Shown: one piece after another, positions 25,285-32,963 of the stretch
Position numbering within the stretch: position 1 is the stretch's first letter
How the letters are laid out: the number at the start of each line of letters is the position of its first letter
Origin: Igneacidithiobacillus sp041146875
GTDB lineage: Bacteria > Pseudomonadota > Gammaproteobacteria > Acidithiobacillales > Acidithiobacillaceae
Reading direction: 5' to 3'
Length of the DNA: 64,000 bases
Assembly (NCBI RefSeq): GCF_041146875.1
Contig: NZ_JBFRXP010000002.1
Span: forward strand, 124,001 to 188,000
Notes under the pieces: model-generated
What the model saw: only the letters and a program-made list of their open reading frames with translations
Database searches by the model: none
Told to the model about the DNA's origin: nothing
Made by a program: the position numbers and the translations under genes

Positions 25285-25833
25285 TTACTTGACGCAGATA
25301 CTCGGATCCCAGTAAAAATATCCGAACAACCTCTGGTTTTCCCCGTCCACTAGCTGATAGAGACCAAACTGGACGTAGAAATTTTCGGTACCCGACTGTT
25401 TCACCTTGGAATCGAAACTGGTGAAATTTTGGGGAACATTCAATACCGGTAGCCCGTTGGAAGTGTTCGTATCTGGCTGAGCTGCACCATTGCGCCGCAC
25501 CAGATTAGGGACAAACTGGTTGAATACGCTATCGCCTTTCCAGTATTTTATGCCATAGACGACAACTGCATCGTCAGAGTTATCGTAAATTGAAACACCG
25601 GCGAAGGACACAAGATCACCTGGGAGAGCGGTGAATTGCAGGTCTGCGGTACCCTGATTTACGATCCCGCCACGTGGGTCAGTGCAGATCATGAACTGGC
25701 TGTTGTGATCAATACCAGTGGGGTTATTGGGATCCTTGCTGGGATTTTGATAGTGTACCTTGACGTAGTCAGTATCAATGACAATTAGGACGTTTATTTG
25801 CTCTGCACTGGATTCAAGTTCTGGAGATGACAT
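25285..25833 (-). CDS. aidA: AidA/PixA-family inclusion body protein (182 aa)
   Basis: Clear member of the AidA/PixA inclusion-body family. Residues include INVLIVIDTDYVK (about 13-25), PTGIDHNSQFMICTDPRGGI (38-57), GTADLQFTALPGD, SIYDNSDDAVVVYGIKYW, VFNQFVPNLVRRNGAAQPDTN, QSGTENFYVQFGLYQL and a final LFGYFYWDPSICVK. Length matches the family. PixA forms crystalline inclusions in Xenorhabdus, and AidA is one of the most strongly quorum-sensing-regulated proteins in Burkholderia cenocepacia. A LuxI-type gene lies 1.1 kb upstream on the same strand, so the same control is plausible here. AAAAGGA precedes the ATG with 9-base spacing. Confidence 0.92.
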   Translation of the reverse strand: MSSPELESSAEQINVLIVIDTDYVKVHYQNPSKDPNNPTGIDHNSQFMICTDPRGGIVNQGTADLQFTALPGDLVSFAGVSIYDNSDDAVVVYGIKYWKGDSVFNQFVPNLVRRNGAAQPDTNTSNGLPVLNVPQNFTSFDSKVKQSGTENFYVQFGLYQLVDGENQRLFGYFYWDPSICVK

Positions 25834-26220
25834 ATTATCAGATTCCTTTTAGTATGCTTCTGTTCGAGAATTTCCGTTGACACCTGTCCGACGGAGGCAG
25901 GTTATACAATGGCTTTCTGTTTACATGGAGCTACAGGCTCTGCAGCATGTAAAGTTTATCATTGGCCTATAATTTATTGGTACCTGACATGTTTAACAGG
26001 TGCCCAATCGTCGGTGGGATGATCTCCATTCCGGAGAATGGCGGTAACGGGAAGTGTGCGTTCCCCGTGGGGCACTTCGAATAACGGGATACGAGTTTAT
26101 TTCATGCTCTGGTAGAGTTTATTATGACAGTGTTCGGTATATGCTCGGCGTACACCCCAACCATCAGCGGCTCGCGCCATTGGCGCGTCCGCTGGATGAT
26201 TTTGTTAAGCCTAATTGGTA
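25834..26220. other. Intergenic region upstream of aidA-like gene (387 bp)
   Basis: No gene seen. It includes an imperfect dyad ACCTG-N11-CAGGT at 25882-25902, one base longer than a classical lux box and 49-69 bases before the aidA-like start. A strong GC hairpin lies at 26165-26194 near the end of the 114-aa gene. Confidence 0.4.
26165..26194 (-). terminator. GC-rich hairpin after the 114-aa gene
   Basis: CAGCGG/CCGCTG outer stem and CGCGCC/GGCGCG inner stem with a 3-base loop, 27 bases past the stop of the leftward gene at 26221. No strong T-tract follows on the minus strand. It could terminate either strand. Confidence 0.45.
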
Positions 26221-26565
26221 TTAGCAAGAACCAATTATTGTTCCAGTATAAATTGCCGACCCGTTAAGATAGACAGTGGCTTTTAATCCGGTAGGGATAA
26301 ACGCGCCACAGGTGCTGGCACATACTTTCAGTTCCGCACCTACAGGGATAGAAATAGGCGACGTAATGCATATATCTCCATAAATTGGGACGCTAAAGCA
26401 GATCTTATTTGTGGACGGATTGTAACTTGCACCGACACAAACAGACATTTTTAATGCTTTTAAATCTTTTAACTGTGCATGCGCAGCTGTTAACTGAGAA
26501 GATGGCCCATCAAAACCAGATACGGTAAAATCAGGAACCACGGATTGATTTGTTTCCTTACACAT
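26221..26565 (-). CDS. Unknown small Cys-containing protein (114 aa)
   Basis: Begins MCKETNQSVVPDFTVSGFDG; not recognised. It has six Cys residues (2, 43, 56, 66, 82/86 region and the last residue) and a Ser/Thr/Val-rich C-terminal half that looks like a small beta-domain (KICFSVPIYGDICITSPISI). No signal peptide or membrane helix. A very good ribosome binding site (GGAGGAA, 7-base spacing) supports it as a real gene. It lies between the AidA-like and LuxI-like genes on the same strand and may be part of the same regulated set. Confidence 0.6.
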   Translation of the reverse strand: MCKETNQSVVPDFTVSGFDGPSSQLTAAHAQLKDLKALKMSVCVGASYNPSTNKICFSVPIYGDICITSPISIPVGAELKVCASTCGAFIPTGLKATVYLNGSAIYTGTIIGSC

Positions 26566-26960
26566 AACATTTCCTCCTCTGTTTGATCGCCGATGAAAGA
26601 AGATGAAGAGACTTGCGATCAGAGCCTCTCATCACAACCTAATTATGAAGCCCACAAAACAAAAGTACTGTTCGTGTATTCTTCTAGTTTGCATGTGTTG
26701 ACTGGTTTTTAGGCATTATTTTCTTGTCTATGCGGAATAAAACGGCAAAGCAAATGACAGAAGCCAACTGCAGCCGTTAGAAATAATATAAGAAAACAAG
26801 GAAACTCCACGCTAACAATAATTTCCTGCGATCTTCCATCACTAGGTGCAAGCGCTAAATCAGCTTCTGCTATCACAAAGATTTGGCTTCATAGAAGCCA
26901 AAGCCATTAATGCCAGTAAAATAATACTTAAATGCGTTCGTGCGGTATTTGTCGACATTC
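26566..26960. other. AT-rich intergenic region (395 bp)
   Basis: No gene seen. A perfect 8-bp hairpin TTGGCTTC-ATA-GAAGCCAA lies at 26883-26901, 60 bases past the luxI stop, and may end that transcript. The rest would contain the promoter for the 114-aa gene; no site assigned. Confidence 0.4.
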
Positions 26961-27545
26961 TTAGCATGTAGAATGTGTATGCCAATTTTGGTTTTTTAGT
27001 TCAATCCAACAGGCAAATATTGGGTATCCGTCTATGATCATGGGCGGACCAGCACGATGTGAATTTATTCCGGATCGGGACAATAATCGTTCAACACCTA
27101 TGGGTGACACCGTGATCAACCGTTTGGCGCCACGCGTGGCTGCACACCCAATAGATTCTTCCAGCAGTTTTCTGGCGACGGGCGAGGAGAACTGCCCCGA
27201 TCTTGCGCTTTTTTTTTGGACATCTACTGCCGCAAAACGGGACAGTTCCCACACATCCGGGGAGTTAGGCGGCGGCAGTCCGTTGAGCAGTTGCGGAAAC
27301 ACCTCCCCGAGGAGATACGGTTTGGTGGTGGGCAGAAGGCGGGCGCAGCCGATGATGTTGGCGTGATCGTCTTCCGCCATGACATAGACTGTATCCGACC
27401 GGTCGAACTGATCTGCTTCTCTGCCACTTTCTGTGCGAAGATCCTCCCACCCCAGGTATTCTACAAACACCTGGTGGCGATATTCCGCCAGCCTCGAGTA
27501 TTGCCCCTCTGCCAAGCCTTCTGCTGCTCCAGATACCAGTCGCAT
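26961..27545 (-). CDS. LuxI-type acyl-homoserine-lactone synthase (194 aa)
   Basis: Makes N-acyl-homoserine lactone from S-adenosylmethionine and acyl-ACP. The invariant residues of the family are all present: Arg23 and Phe27 (EYRHQVF), Trp33 (LGW), Asp45 and Asp48 (EADQFDR), Arg69 (GCARLLPT), Glu100 and Arg103 (WELSRFA). The ATG at 27545 is preferred over an in-frame TTG at 27563 because GAGGG lies 4 bases before it. A lux-box-like dyad (27608-27623) is 63-78 bases upstream, between this gene and the RsaM-like gene, so autoinduction is likely. No luxR gene is visible in the window; the receptor would have to be elsewhere. Confidence 0.93.
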   Translation of the reverse strand: MRLVSGAAEGLAEGQYSRLAEYRHQVFVEYLGWEDLRTESGREADQFDRSDTVYVMAEDDHANIIGCARLLPTTKPYLLGEVFPQLLNGLPPPNSPDVWELSRFAAVDVQKKSARSGQFSSPVARKLLEESIGCAATRGAKRLITVSPIGVERLLSRSGINSHRAGPPMIIDGYPIFACWIELKNQNWHTHSTC

Positions 27546-27607
27546 GACGCCCTCATCAAACAAACTCTGTCGGGGGCTAAATTAGCAGTACTCGAATTCT
27601 CGCAACA

Positions 27608-27623
27608 CTGGCAAACCTGTCAG
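27608..27623. promoter_or_regulatory. lux-box-like dyad upstream of luxI-type gene
   Basis: CTGGCAAACCTGTCAG fits the CTGNCA-N4-TGNCAG pattern of LuxR/CepR-type binding sites. It overlaps a perfect palindrome AACCTG-T-CAGGTT (27614-27626). Location 63-78 bases before the synthase ATG is where such sites usually act. Confidence 0.7.
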
Positions 27624-27632
27624 GTTGGCGGA

Positions 27633-28067
27633 TCATTGGTATCTCTGAGTTATGATGCAGTGAACCACCCTCTGCCAGCTCAACGCATTGATGATCTTCT
27701 CCAGAATAGCCTCGGTTCTGGCTGGACCCAGATCGACATGCTGGTCATCCACGAACATGATGTTGCTCCGTGGCGCGCTCGTCCGCAGGTAGCGCAGCTC
27801 CCCGGACTCGCTGTCTAGCCGCCAGTCCCATCCCACTGTGATCACTGGAGGCTGATCGCTAACCCATTCGGTGTATCCGGCGATGCACGTTTGGGTTGCT
27901 CCCAAGGAGTGGTCTTTGTCTTCCTCTTGGTCGAGACCGGAAATCAGGTGAATAAGCGGGGTATTCACCATCTCCTCCGGCGTTATCCGGATATAGCCGT
28001 CTTGTGATAGCATCCTGGCTCCCCATGCATGCGGGTGCATTACTGTTTTTCCGTAGCAGTCCATCAT
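27633..28067 (-). CDS. RsaM-like quorum-sensing regulator (DUF4902), 144 aa
   Basis: Resembles the RsaM/BcRsaM group (DUF4902): DGYIRITPEEMVNTPLIHLISGLD (about 23-46) and PPVITVGWDWRLDSESGELRYL (about 73-94), followed by NIMFVDDQHVDLGPARTEAIL. RsaM-like proteins are small, lack a DNA-binding domain, are typically encoded between luxI and luxR genes and lower AHL production. Here the gene lies immediately before the luxI-type gene in the same direction, with the lux box in the 88-base gap. The expected LuxR gene on its other side is missing; the next feature is a tRNA fragment. Confidence 0.82.
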   Translation of the reverse strand: MMDCYGKTVMHPHAWGARMLSQDGYIRITPEEMVNTPLIHLISGLDQEEDKDHSLGATQTCIAGYTEWVSDQPPVITVGWDWRLDSESGELRYLRTSAPRSNIMFVDDQHVDLGPARTEAILEKIINALSWQRVVHCIITQRYQ

Positions 28068-28475
28068 AGTTCCCCAACAAGGTAAAACTAGAGGTTATCT
28101 GAACTATCATTAGTGTGATAATGTCAACTTTCGCAGGCCGAATGGTCAATTCGGCTACAATTCGTTGCTACCAGAGGCTATCGGAATGGAGACAGCATAC
28201 CACTCGGAATGCGCAATGGTGTACAGATGGGAGATGAGGGCGAGATAGAGGCGGATAGAATGGGCGGCACGTGGAATGGGTAGCATGGCCGTGAGGAACG
28301 AGGAAGGCAGGGAAGGGGGATATCCCGGTAAATGGTTCTACAACGGAAAAAATGGCATTGATTATCAAGGGATATATTTTTTGCGAACATGCCGATTTGT
28401 AGAAGTCGTGATTTTGTAAAGCGGTTACGAAACAATGGGTAAGGTCTTACATATTGTTTAGAATGGGGTTCAGGT
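28068..28475. other. Gene-free end of island (408 bp)
   Basis: No gene seen. The plus strand is strongly purine-biased from about 28185 to 28320 (runs such as gatgggagatgagggcgag), then turns AT-rich up to the tRNA fragment. Only very short frames exist (24 and 39 codons). Confidence 0.4.
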
Positions 28476-28509
<34 letters not shown>

Positions 28510-28647
28510 AAGTCTAAAATATCTGTTCCATCGCTCGCCAAGCTAACGATCATTCTGTCTACTCGCTCTAAATACCTAGACGCTGACAACGCAATTGGTT
28601 AGCCTTGCGCATCCGCCTCGGGCAGTCTCCGCGAAAGGACGAATCAT

Positions 28648-29526
28648 ATGCGCAAAGGCATCATTCTGGCGGGGGGGTCGGGCACGCGCCTGTATCCACT
28701 CACCCAGGTACTGAGCAAGCAGCTCATGCCCATCTACGACAAACCTCTCATTTATTATCCGCTGTCTACCCTGATGCTCGCTGGTATCCGGGAGTTTCTG
28801 GTGATTTCCACTCCTAACGACCTGCCGCATTTCCAGAAGCTGTTGGGCGATGGTTCGGCCTGGGGGCTAGATTTTCAGTATGCTGAGCAGCCACGCCCCG
28901 AGGGGCTGGCGCAGGCATTGATTATTGCCGAAGAGTTTTTGGCGGGGGCGCCTTCGGCACTAATTCTTGGCGATAACCTCTTCTATGGCCACGACCTGAG
29001 CGAGGGTCTCCAGGTAGTCAATCACCAATCAACGGGTGCGACAGTCTTTGCCTACCACGTCGCCAACCCGCGTGCCTACGGAGTGGTGGAATTTGATGCC
29101 AAGGGGCGGGCGGTGTCACTGGAGGAAAAACCGATCAAGCCGCGTTCCAGCTACGCCGTCACGGGACTGTATTTTTATGACTCGCGGGCCAGCCAGATGG
29201 CCCGCGAAATTCAGCCCTCCGCACGTGGCGAATTAGAGATTACGGAGTTGAATGCCCGCTACTTGGCGGCAGGGCAGTTGCAGGTGGAGATTCTCGGGCG
29301 TGGCACCGCTTGGCTGGATACGGGCACACACCAAGATTTGCTCAATGCCGGCGAATTTATCCGTACCTTAGAACAACGCCAGGGCCTGAAGGTAGCCTGC
29401 CCGGAGGAGATTGCTTGGCGCATGGGCTATATTGACGAAGAACAAATACGTCGCCTGGCGGAGCCGCTGCGCAAAAGTGGTTACGGCGAGTATCTCTTGC
29501 GCTGCCTGGAACTGGAGGAACGCTAA
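28648..29526 (+). CDS. rmlA: Glucose-1-phosphate thymidylyltransferase (292 aa)
   Basis: First step of dTDP-L-rhamnose synthesis: glucose-1-phosphate plus dTTP gives dTDP-glucose. The nucleotide-binding signature GGSGTRLYPLT (about 8-18) with KQLMPIYDKPLIYYPLSTLM is diagnostic, along with LGDNLFYG and VEILGRGTAWLDTGTH. Length is standard. First gene of rmlACDB; its stop overlaps the start of rmlC by one base. The operon lies just inside the chromosome after the tRNA fragment and probably supplies rhamnose for LPS or exopolysaccharide. Confidence 0.97.
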   Translation: MRKGIILAGGSGTRLYPLTQVLSKQLMPIYDKPLIYYPLSTLMLAGIREFLVISTPNDLPHFQKLLGDGSAWGLDFQYAEQPRPEGLAQALIIAEEFLAGAPSALILGDNLFYGHDLSEGLQVVNHQSTGATVFAYHVANPRAYGVVEFDAKGRAVSLEEKPIKPRSSYAVTGLYFYDSRASQMAREIQPSARGELEITELNARYLAAGQLQVEILGRGTAWLDTGTHQDLLNAGEFIRTLEQRQGLKVACPEEIAWRMGYIDEEQIRRLAEPLRKSGYGEYLLRCLELEER

Positions 29527-30074
29527 TGGAATTGCAACGCTTGGCCATCCCCGAGGTCTGTCTGCTGACGCCTCGGGTCTTTGGCGATGCGCGCGGGTTT
29601 TTTCTGGAGAGCTGGAATCGCAAGACCTTTGCCGATCTCGGCTTGGATTTGGACTTTGTGCAGGACAACCACTCGCGCTCGGCGTCTGGGGTCTTGCGTG
29701 GCCTGCATTATCAAATCCAGCAGGCGCAGGGCAAACTGGTGCGGGTGGTAGAAGGGGAAGTCTTTGACGTGGCGGTGGACCTGCGCCAGAGCTCGCCAAC
29801 TTTTGGCTGTTGGGTAGGCGCGACGCTGTCTGCCGAAAACCATCAGATGCTCTGGGTACCGCCAGGCTTTGCCCACGGCTTTGTGGTACTGAGCAAGTTT
29901 GCCCAGTTCCTCTACAAAACCACGGACTATTACCTGCCCGCTGCCGAGCGTTGCCTGCTTTGGAATGACCCGGCCCTGGGCATCGACTGGCCGATGCCGG
30001 TGGGAGAGGCGCCCCTGCTGGCGGCGAAGGATGCGGCCGGCCTGCCACTCGCGCAATGCGAATGTTTTGCGTGA
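29526..30074 (+). CDS. rmlC: dTDP-4-dehydrorhamnose 3,5-epimerase (182 aa)
   Basis: Cupin-fold epimerase, third step of dTDP-rhamnose synthesis. DARGFFLESWN, QDNHSRSASGVLRGLHYQIQ (with the catalytic His in LHYQ), GEVFDVAVDLR and WVPPGFAHGFVVLS are the family landmarks. TDYYLPAAERCLLWNDP follows near the C-terminus. Overlaps rmlA by one base and precedes rmlD by 9 bases. Confidence 0.97.
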   Translation: MELQRLAIPEVCLLTPRVFGDARGFFLESWNRKTFADLGLDLDFVQDNHSRSASGVLRGLHYQIQQAQGKLVRVVEGEVFDVAVDLRQSSPTFGCWVGATLSAENHQMLWVPPGFAHGFVVLSKFAQFLYKTTDYYLPAAERCLLWNDPALGIDWPMPVGEAPLLAAKDAAGLPLAQCECFA

Positions 30075-30083
30075 GGAGGTAAC

Positions 30084-30965
30084 ATGCGCCAGGTTTGTAT
30101 CCTGGGGGCAGGCGGGCAGTTGGGACAGGAGTTGCAGCGTCGCTGTCCGGCGGGAGTTAGCTTGCATGCTATTGATCGTGTCGCTGCCGATCTTACCCAG
30201 CCGGCGCAGATTCGCGCAGTGCTCGAGCGCCTGCAGCCCGACATCATCATCAACGCGGCTGCCTATACGGCGGTGGATCGTGCCGAGTCCGAGCCGGAGC
30301 TCGCCCATGCCGTTAACGCGGGAGCGCCCAGAGTGCTGGCGGAATGGGCACAAGGGCATGCTGCGCGCCTGCTGCAAGTATCGACGGACTTTGTCTTTGA
30401 CGGCAGCCAGGGACGGCCCTATACCCCCGCCGATCCCATCGCCCCGCTGGGAGTCTATGGCGCAAGCAAGGCGGCGGGGGAAGAAAACATCCGTAACACA
30501 CTTGGTGAAACCGCGCTCATCCTGCGCACCGCTTGGGTGTATAGCCAGTTTGGCAACAATTTTGTCAAGACCATGCTGCGCTTGATGGCGGAGCGCGAGA
30601 GTCTTTCCGTAGTGGGCGACCAGATCGGTACTCCCACCTGGGCGGGTGGCCTAGCAGCGGCCCTCTGGCGGGCTGTAGAGCAGCCAGAGTTTACCGGCAC
30701 GCAGCACTGGACCGATGCCGGGGTAGCGTCTTGGTACGATTTTGCCGTGGCAATTCAGGAAGAGGGGCTGCAACATGGCCTGCTGGCGCGGCAAATCCCC
30801 ATCCAGATGATTCCCGCTACAGCCTATCCCACGCCCGCCCAGCGCCCGGCCTGCGCGGTGTTGGATAAAACGGGCAGCTACGCGGCCTTAGGGGCAGCGC
30901 CGCACTGGCGCGTGCAGTTGCGACAGATGATGAGCGAATGGCAAGAAGGAATACACAATGGTTGA
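30084..30965 (+). CDS. rmlD: dTDP-4-dehydrorhamnose reductase (293 aa)
   Basis: NADPH-dependent short-chain reductase giving dTDP-L-rhamnose. Rossmann motif ILGAGGQLGQEL at the N-terminus, INAAAYTAVDRAE (about 55-67), STDFVFDG, and YGASKAAGE with the catalytic Tyr-x3-Lys. Length is usual. GAGGAGG precedes the ATG. Its end overlaps the rmlB start by 8 bases. Confidence 0.97.
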   Translation: MRQVCILGAGGQLGQELQRRCPAGVSLHAIDRVAADLTQPAQIRAVLERLQPDIIINAAAYTAVDRAESEPELAHAVNAGAPRVLAEWAQGHAARLLQVSTDFVFDGSQGRPYTPADPIAPLGVYGASKAAGEENIRNTLGETALILRTAWVYSQFGNNFVKTMLRLMAERESLSVVGDQIGTPTWAGGLAAALWRAVEQPEFTGTQHWTDAGVASWYDFAVAIQEEGLQHGLLARQIPIQMIPATAYPTPAQRPACAVLDKTGSYAALGAAPHWRVQLRQMMSEWQEGIHNG

Positions 30966-32082
30966 AAAATTGGCAGCGGCAAAGATGCGGCTTTTGGTGA
31001 CCGGGGGCGCGGGCTTTATTGGTGCCAATTTCTGTCATTACTGGCGCTGTCGCTATCCCCAAGGCACGCTCGTAGTACTTGATGCCCTGACCTACGCTGG
31101 TAACCGCGCCAGCCTCTCGTCCCTAGAAGGGCAGGCTTGTACCTTTGTCGCCGGTGACATCAACGACACGCCCTTGGTTGAGAAACTGCTGCAGGAGCAC
31201 GAGCTCAATACCATCGTGCATTTTGCCGCCGAGAGTCATGTCGATCGCTCCATTCACGATCCTGACGCCTTTCTGAACACCAACATCCTTGGCACCCATA
31301 GCCTGTTGCGCGCGGCGCGCAAGCAATGGCTGGACGGGCCGCAGGGAGTGATTCCGCATCGCTTTCACCACATTTCTACTGACGAGGTCTACGGCACCCT
31401 GGGGCCGCAAGATCCGGCGTTTCGGGAAGATACTCCCTATGCCCCCAACTCGCCTTATGCGGCGAGCAAGGCAGCTTCCGACCATCTCGTGCGTGCCTAC
31501 CAGCACACCTACGGCCTGTGTACGACGACCAGTAACTGCTCCAACAACTATGGGCCGTATCACTTCCCGGAAAAGCTGATTCCCCTGGTCATTCTCAATA
31601 TTTTGCATGGCCGCCCCTTGCCCATCTACGGTGACGGCCAGCAGATCCGTGACTGGCTCTTTGTCGAGGACCACTGTCAGGGGATTGCCCTGATTCTGGA
31701 GCAGGGCGTAGAGGGGGAGAACTACAACATTGGCGGCCACAATGAATGGGCGAACCTCGACATCGTGCGCTTGATTTGCCGTTTACTGGATGAAGCCTTT
31801 GCCGCAGACGCAACGCTAGCAGAACGCTACCCGCATGCCGCGCCCTCACAGGGAAAGCCAGCCGAGAGCCTGATTAGCTACGTTAAGGACCGTCCCGGTC
31901 ATGACCGCCGCTATGCCATCGACGCCAGTAAGATTGGGCGTGAGCTGGGCTACACGCCGCAACACAGTTTTGAAGAGGGGATTCGCAAGACGGTGGACTG
32001 GTACCTGCAGAACACCGGCTGGTGGCAGCCCCTGCTCGGCGAACAGTATGCACAGTGGGTACAGAAGCAGTACGCGAGCTGA
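30958..32082 (+). CDS. rmlB: dTDP-glucose 4,6-dehydratase (374 aa)
   Basis: Second step of the pathway. VTGGAGFIGANFCHYW (Rossmann), HFAAESHVDRSI, HHISTDEVYGTLG, PYAASKAASDHLVRAY with Tyr-x3-Lys, and NCSNNYGPYHFPEKLIPLVI identify RmlB. It starts at ATG 30958 overlapping rmlD by 8 bases; an internal ATG at 30985 (MRLLVTGG) would give the more usual N-terminus. Last gene of the operon; convergent with the YbhB-like gene. Confidence 0.96.
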   Translation: MVEKLAAAKMRLLVTGGAGFIGANFCHYWRCRYPQGTLVVLDALTYAGNRASLSSLEGQACTFVAGDINDTPLVEKLLQEHELNTIVHFAAESHVDRSIHDPDAFLNTNILGTHSLLRAARKQWLDGPQGVIPHRFHHISTDEVYGTLGPQDPAFREDTPYAPNSPYAASKAASDHLVRAYQHTYGLCTTTSNCSNNYGPYHFPEKLIPLVILNILHGRPLPIYGDGQQIRDWLFVEDHCQGIALILEQGVEGENYNIGGHNEWANLDIVRLICRLLDEAFAADATLAERYPHAAPSQGKPAESLISYVKDRPGHDRRYAIDASKIGRELGYTPQHSFEEGIRKTVDWYLQNTGWWQPLLGEQYAQWVQKQYAS

Positions 32083-32213
32083 GGGTCGAGCCACTTATAT
32101 TTTTCGCCACAGTAATCTGGTTCCATCATTGGGGCAGAGGGAAGGGCAAGCATAGTCTCCCCCGCCTAGGCCAAGCGGGAAAGCGGGTACGATGCGTTAG
32201 TGGAGCTGCTCGG

Positions 32214-32768
32214 TTATTGAGCCGGCTTGTCCGTATCCAACGCAAAATGCCCACTAAATTCGGCCCGATCAATCACATGGCCTAGGGGGTGAAACTCCAC
32301 AGCTTGTGGATCGTCTGCTGGCGGTGGGGCGATATCGCCGGGATCGCGCTGCTTCCGCAGTTTTTCCTTGACCGCTGCCCAGCTTGCCCCTTCTGCAAGA
32401 CCCAGGCTCGGCAAATCACAGGCCAGCAGGTGGAAGTCATAATACTGCAGCTCATGGTCGGGCGAAGCGACCGGAGGATGGTAGCTACTTGCGCCAAAAT
32501 CATTTTTCCCCGTTTGGGCACCTTCGGGGATGGGCCCACCCTCGGGAATGCCGGAAGCTCTTGGCGGAATATCGTAGACCAGCCAGTGTACGCGTTGGCT
32601 GGCTGTGCCGCTGCGGTGCTCCATGAGCAATATCAGGCTCTTGGTGTGCTCCGGCAGATGCAGCCAACTAATGGGTGGGATCATGCCCTCGCCGGGCTGG
32701 GCAAAACGCTGGGGAATCCAGTCTTCTGGGTCGATACCGGTGCTGAATACTTTCATTTCGGCCGTCAT
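32214..32768 (-). CDS. YbhB/YbcL Raf kinase inhibitor-like protein (184 aa)
   Basis: Member of the phosphatidylethanolamine-binding/YbhB family: IPQRFAQPGEGMIPPISWLHLP, LLMEHRSG, VHWLVYDIPP, PEGAQTGKNDFGASSYHPPVA and YYDFHLLACD are the conserved segments. Bacterial members have no agreed role. Start ATG at 32768 has AGGAGA 6 bases before it; longer in-frame extension to 33356 would run through the CorA-like gene and is rejected. Convergent with rmlB, divergent from the CorA array. Confidence 0.88.
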   Translation of the reverse strand: MTAEMKVFSTGIDPEDWIPQRFAQPGEGMIPPISWLHLPEHTKSLILLMEHRSGTASQRVHWLVYDIPPRASGIPEGGPIPEGAQTGKNDFGASSYHPPVASPDHELQYYDFHLLACDLPSLGLAEGASWAAVKEKLRKQRDPGDIAPPPADDPQAVEFHPLGHVIDRAEFSGHFALDTDKPAQ

Positions 32769-32924
32769 CGTTATCTCCTTTGCTTTGGATGAAGGTACAG
32801 AAATAACCCTTTTTTTAGTGTAGACGATGCGTGTTGGTTCTGCGTCCCGCGCAGCAGGGCTTGGGCGGCCTGTTGCGGCTGCAGTACCGGAATCCCCGCC
32901 GCAGCTTCCACTGCCATCGCCGCC

Positions 32925-32935
32925 TGTGCTATAAA
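32925..32935 (+). promoter_or_regulatory. Candidate extended -10 promoter for CorA array
   Basis: TGTGCTATAAA gives an extended -10 (TATAAA at 32930-32935) 28 bases before the first CorA-like ATG. The -35 is weak. Assigned by eye. Confidence 0.35.
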
Positions 32936-32963
32936 CTCGCCGAATCGGCAGGGGTGACGACGT

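Noticed and set aside
26162..26210. Hairpin followed by GTTAAGC, resembling an integron attC site
   Set aside because: The matching RYYYAAC core at a suitable distance is missing, so it is treated as a plain hairpin.
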